A DNA stretch of 64,000 nt from an uncultured Paracoccaceae bacterium. Lineage in GTDB: Bacteria > Pseudomonadota > Alphaproteobacteria > Rhodobacterales > Rhodobacteraceae. The stretch is from contig CAJWNQ010000001.1 in the NCBI GenBank assembly GCA_913043905.1, positions 62,001 to 126,000 on the forward strand. Direction: 5' to 3'. Each line of letters opens with the position of its first letter. Position 1 is the stretch's first letter. A program made the translations under genes and the position numbers. The notes beneath the pieces are model-generated. The model saw only the letters and a program-made list of their open reading frames with translations, was not told where the DNA came from and did no database searches. Positions 62,220 through 64,000 of this stretch are shown here, piece by piece.

Positions 62220-63017
62220 TTATGCGTTTAAAATCTTTATCGCAGCAGCATGTATTTTTGGATCACCCGCAGCGATTACTTGGCCACCTTGATCTGCGGT
62301 TCCCCCCTGCCAATTCGTCACAATACCACCCGCTGCCTGAACAACAGCCAAAGGACCCTGAATATCATATGGATTTAATTGAGCTTCAATTATCAAATCA
62401 ATTTGACCAGCCGCCAATAAAGCATAAGCATAGCAATCCATACCGTATCGAGTAAGCTTACACTTTTGAGATACATTGTTAAATAATTTAGTCTCAACTT
62501 CATTACCAATCTCAGGCATTGTTGAAAACAGAACTGCATGCTGAAGTGATTTGCATGAGCGCACTTCTAGAGTTCGCTCATGCCCGTTATGTTGCAAAAC
62601 TGACTGTCCAAAACCACCTATGAAGCGTTCAGTTGTAAAAGGTTGGTCAATAATTCCAAATACAGGTTGTGTACCATCATTCACCCCGATCAACATTCCC
62701 CATGTAGGAGTCCCCGAAATGAAACCCCTTGTCCCGTCTATAGGATCTAAAACCCATGTTAAACCCGATATGCTTAGTACGTTTGGAAACTCTTCTCCTA
62801 AAATACCATCTTGGGGGCGACGTTCTAATAAAATTTTTCGAAATATAAGTTCAATTTCTTTGTCTGCAGCCGTGACTGGATCAAAACCATCTACCAACTT
62901 ATTTTCAACAATTTGGTTGTTATTTCGAAAATAATTTAATGCAATTGGACGACCTGCATCTGCCATCTCTAATGCTGTTGCAAGTATGCTTGCTCTGTCA
63001 CTACGATCTAACTGCAA
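62220..63017 (-). CDS. hisN: Inositol-phosphatase-family histidinol phosphatase (HisN type)
   Basis: Mg-dependent phosphatase of 265 residues; in actinobacteria and alphaproteobacteria this type dephosphorylates L-histidinol phosphate. Active-site residues are intact: GILGEEFPNV (Glu pair), WVLDPIDGTRGFISGTPTW (both Asp residues and Thr), and a final Asp in NPYDIQGPLAVVQAAGG. The TTG start is supported by a strong GGGGGAGG Shine-Dalgarno about 7 bases upstream. This intact homologue contrasts with the SuhB-like protein at 27021-27812. Inositol monophosphatase activity is the alternative. Confidence 0.88.
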   Translation of the reverse strand: MQLDRSDRASILATALEMADAGRPIALNYFRNNNQIVENKLVDGFDPVTAADKEIELIFRKILLERRPQDGILGEEFPNVLSISGLTWVLDPIDGTRGFISGTPTWGMLIGVNDGTQPVFGIIDQPFTTERFIGGFGQSVLQHNGHERTLEVRSCKSLQHAVLFSTMPEIGNEVETKLFNNVSQKCKLTRYGMDCYAYALLAAGQIDLIIEAQLNPYDIQGPLAVVQAAGGIVTNWQGGTADQGGQVIAAGDPKIHAAAIKILNA

Positions 63018-63177
63018 AAAAACCTCCCCCTAAATTTATAATATCATGAATTTCAAATTCAATATCTTTATTCAATACTATGACATGATGATTAGCGCTA
63101 ACACCAAAAAATTAAAGAACTTCAAGTAAGTATATTTAGACAATATAATTAAGGCATATAATCAAAAAAATATTAAT

Positions 63178-63212
63178 TAAATATTTTGGCAGTACTTCCG
63201 CCAAAATATTTA
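63178..63212 (-). terminator. Strong terminator after typA
   Basis: AAATATTTTGGC and GCCAAAATATTT (plus one more pair) form a 12-13-bp stem with a 9-base loop, followed on the minus strand by an AT stretch with a T7 run. It lies 44 bases past the typA stop. Confidence 0.75.
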
Positions 63213-63255
63213 TTTTATAGTTAAAAGCTTAATTTATTTTATAGAAAATTAAGTT

Positions 63256-64000
63256 TTAACCCTTAACTGATTTAGCATAACGTTTTCGCTCATTAGAATC
63301 TAAATAACGCTTACGCATTCGAATTGCTTTTGGAGTAACCTCTACCAATTCATCATCATCTATGTATGCAATTGCTTCCTCTAAAGACAATGTAATGGGT
63401 GTTGTGAGGCGTACAGCTTCATCTGTTCCAGAAGCACGGACGTTAGTCAATTTTTTACCCTTCAACGGATTTACTTCTAAATCATTCTCACGGTTATGTT
63501 CAGCAAGGATCATACCAACATAAACATCTTCTTGAGCACCAATAAAGAAACGCCCACGGTCTTCTAAATTAAAGATAGCATAAGAAACAGATAAACCATT
63601 TTCCATAGAGATCAAAACTCCAGAACGGCGCCCTGGCATTGGACCTTTATACGGCGCCCAGTCATGGAATACACGGTTTAGAACTCCAGTTCCCCGTGTG
63701 TCTGTCAAAAATTCCCCATGATAGCCAATTAAGCCACGTGCAGGCACATGAGCAACGATACGTGTTTTACCAGCTCCAGCCTGCTTCATCTCTACAAGCT
63801 CACCTTTGCGAGCACCTGTTATTTTTTCTATAACTGCTCCAGCATATTCATCATCAACATCGATAGTTGCCTCTTCGATAGGCTCCAATCTTTTACCATC
63901 TACGTGCTTAAACAATACTTGAGGGCGAGAAATCGAGAGTTCAAAACCTTCACGGCGCATATTTTCAATTAAAACACCCATCTGCAATTCTCCACGGCCA
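63256..64000 (-). CDS. typA: Ribosome-associated GTPase TypA/BipA, C-terminal part (5' end outside window)
   Basis: The C-terminal ~248 residues of the translational GTPase BipA/TypA, which helps ribosome assembly and stress growth. The frame is open to the last base of the window (GRGELQMGVLIENMRREGFE). Visible parts are the EF-G-like domain III/V (FELSISRPQVLFKHVDGKRL, PARGLIGYHGEFLTDTRGTG, GRRSGVLISMENGLSVSYAI) and the BipA-specific C-terminal domain ending VRLTTPITLSLEEAIAYIDD, IRMRKRYLDSNERKR. The GTPase domain lies outside. A strong terminator follows. Confidence 0.95.
   Translation of the reverse strand, partial: GRGELQMGVLIENMRREGFELSISRPQVLFKHVDGKRLEPIEEATIDVDDEYAGAVIEKITGARKGELVEMKQAGAGKTRIVAHVPARGLIGYHGEFLTDTRGTGVLNRVFHDWAPYKGPMPGRRSGVLISMENGLSVSYAIFNLEDRGRFFIGAQEDVYVGMILAEHNRENDLEVNPLKGKKLTNVRASGTDEAVRLTTPITLSLEEAIAYIDDDELVEVTPKAIRMRKRYLDSNERKRYAKSVKG

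Noticed and set aside
63018..63177. Small gene between typA and hisN
   Set aside because: Only short AT-rich frames without Shine-Dalgarno; the area is explained by the typA terminator and the hisN ribosome site.
1..64000. CRISPR arrays, insertion sequences, prophage or defence genes
   Set aside because: No regularly spaced repeats, transposases, phage structural genes or recognised defence families were seen on either strand.

Overview
This 64-kb window looks like the chromosome of a low-GC (by eye about 35-40%) free-living, probably marine alphaproteobacterium. The evidence is a set of alphaproteobacterial gene neighbourhoods: alr-mlaEF-radA-cvpA-purF, a FYDLN_acid protein, a DUF6280-type protein beside efp, a CarD-fdxA-S4-MgpS/SUV3-helicase block, and pcm-tolC. 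The low GC, short intergenic regions, TRAP transporter and compact layout fit a SAR116-like or similar oceanic lineage. The lineage is inference, not something the sequence proves. I saw no phage, insertion sequence or CRISPR array. Both window edges cut genes (sucA on the left, typA on the right).

Layout. 1-3.9 kb: the 2-oxoglutarate dehydrogenase operon (sucA end, sucB, lpd). 4-14 kb: a GntR/FCD regulator, a YgjP-type metallopeptidase, the FYDLN_acid gene, tRNA-Ala(GGC), a small surface-sugar group (GT10 and GT25 glycosyltransferases plus kdsD), a PhoR-like kinase with no membrane segments, a glyoxalase-fold protein, pirin, a PhnA-domain protein and lepA. 14.2-21.2 kb: alr, an MlaE/MlaF transporter pair, radA, cvpA, purF and an SDR. 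21-29 kb: a PCuAC copper chaperone, rpmB, hrpB, a decayed EamA transporter, the DUF6280-type gene, efp, a second decayed gene, a SuhB-family protein with altered active-site residues, ygfZ and a TIGR04283-type glycosyltransferase. 29-37 kb: an ABC exporter, a serine-glyoxylate-type aminotransferase, a HisC-like aminotransferase and valS.

36.8-43.4 kb holds a seven-gene minus-strand catabolic operon: dctP, dctQ, dctM, an amidase, a 64-residue membrane protein, a 2-hydroxyacid dehydrogenase and a 3-hydroxyisobutyrate-dehydrogenase-family enzyme. It is tightly coupled by ATGA overlaps, has a strong hairpin after dctP and two palindromes upstream. 43.6-50.7 kb: pcm, tolC, cobQ, a cobQ-linked membrane-protein pseudogene, tRNA-Cys(GCA), a tandem pair of small paralogous membrane proteins, a 59-residue basic protein, a GST-like protein and a small exported protein. 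50.8-54.5 kb: a complete L-threonate catabolism operon (ltnD-otnK-otnC-otnI). 54.6-64 kb: a DCC-family (DUF393) protein, divergent cobT and cobS, carD, fdxA, an S4-domain RNA-binding gene with no usual start codon, the MgpS/SUV3 helicase, a TPR protein, an SCP2 protein, a HisN-type phosphatase and the typA end.

The most notable points are a SuhB homologue that has lost most metal-binding residues next to an intact homologue 35 kb away; an S4 gene whose expected ATG appears as ATT in a TGATT junction; three decayed genes in an otherwise compact genome; a 34-bp perfect palindrome before valS; the TRAP-amidase-reductase operon of unknown substrate; and the tandem small membrane proteins.
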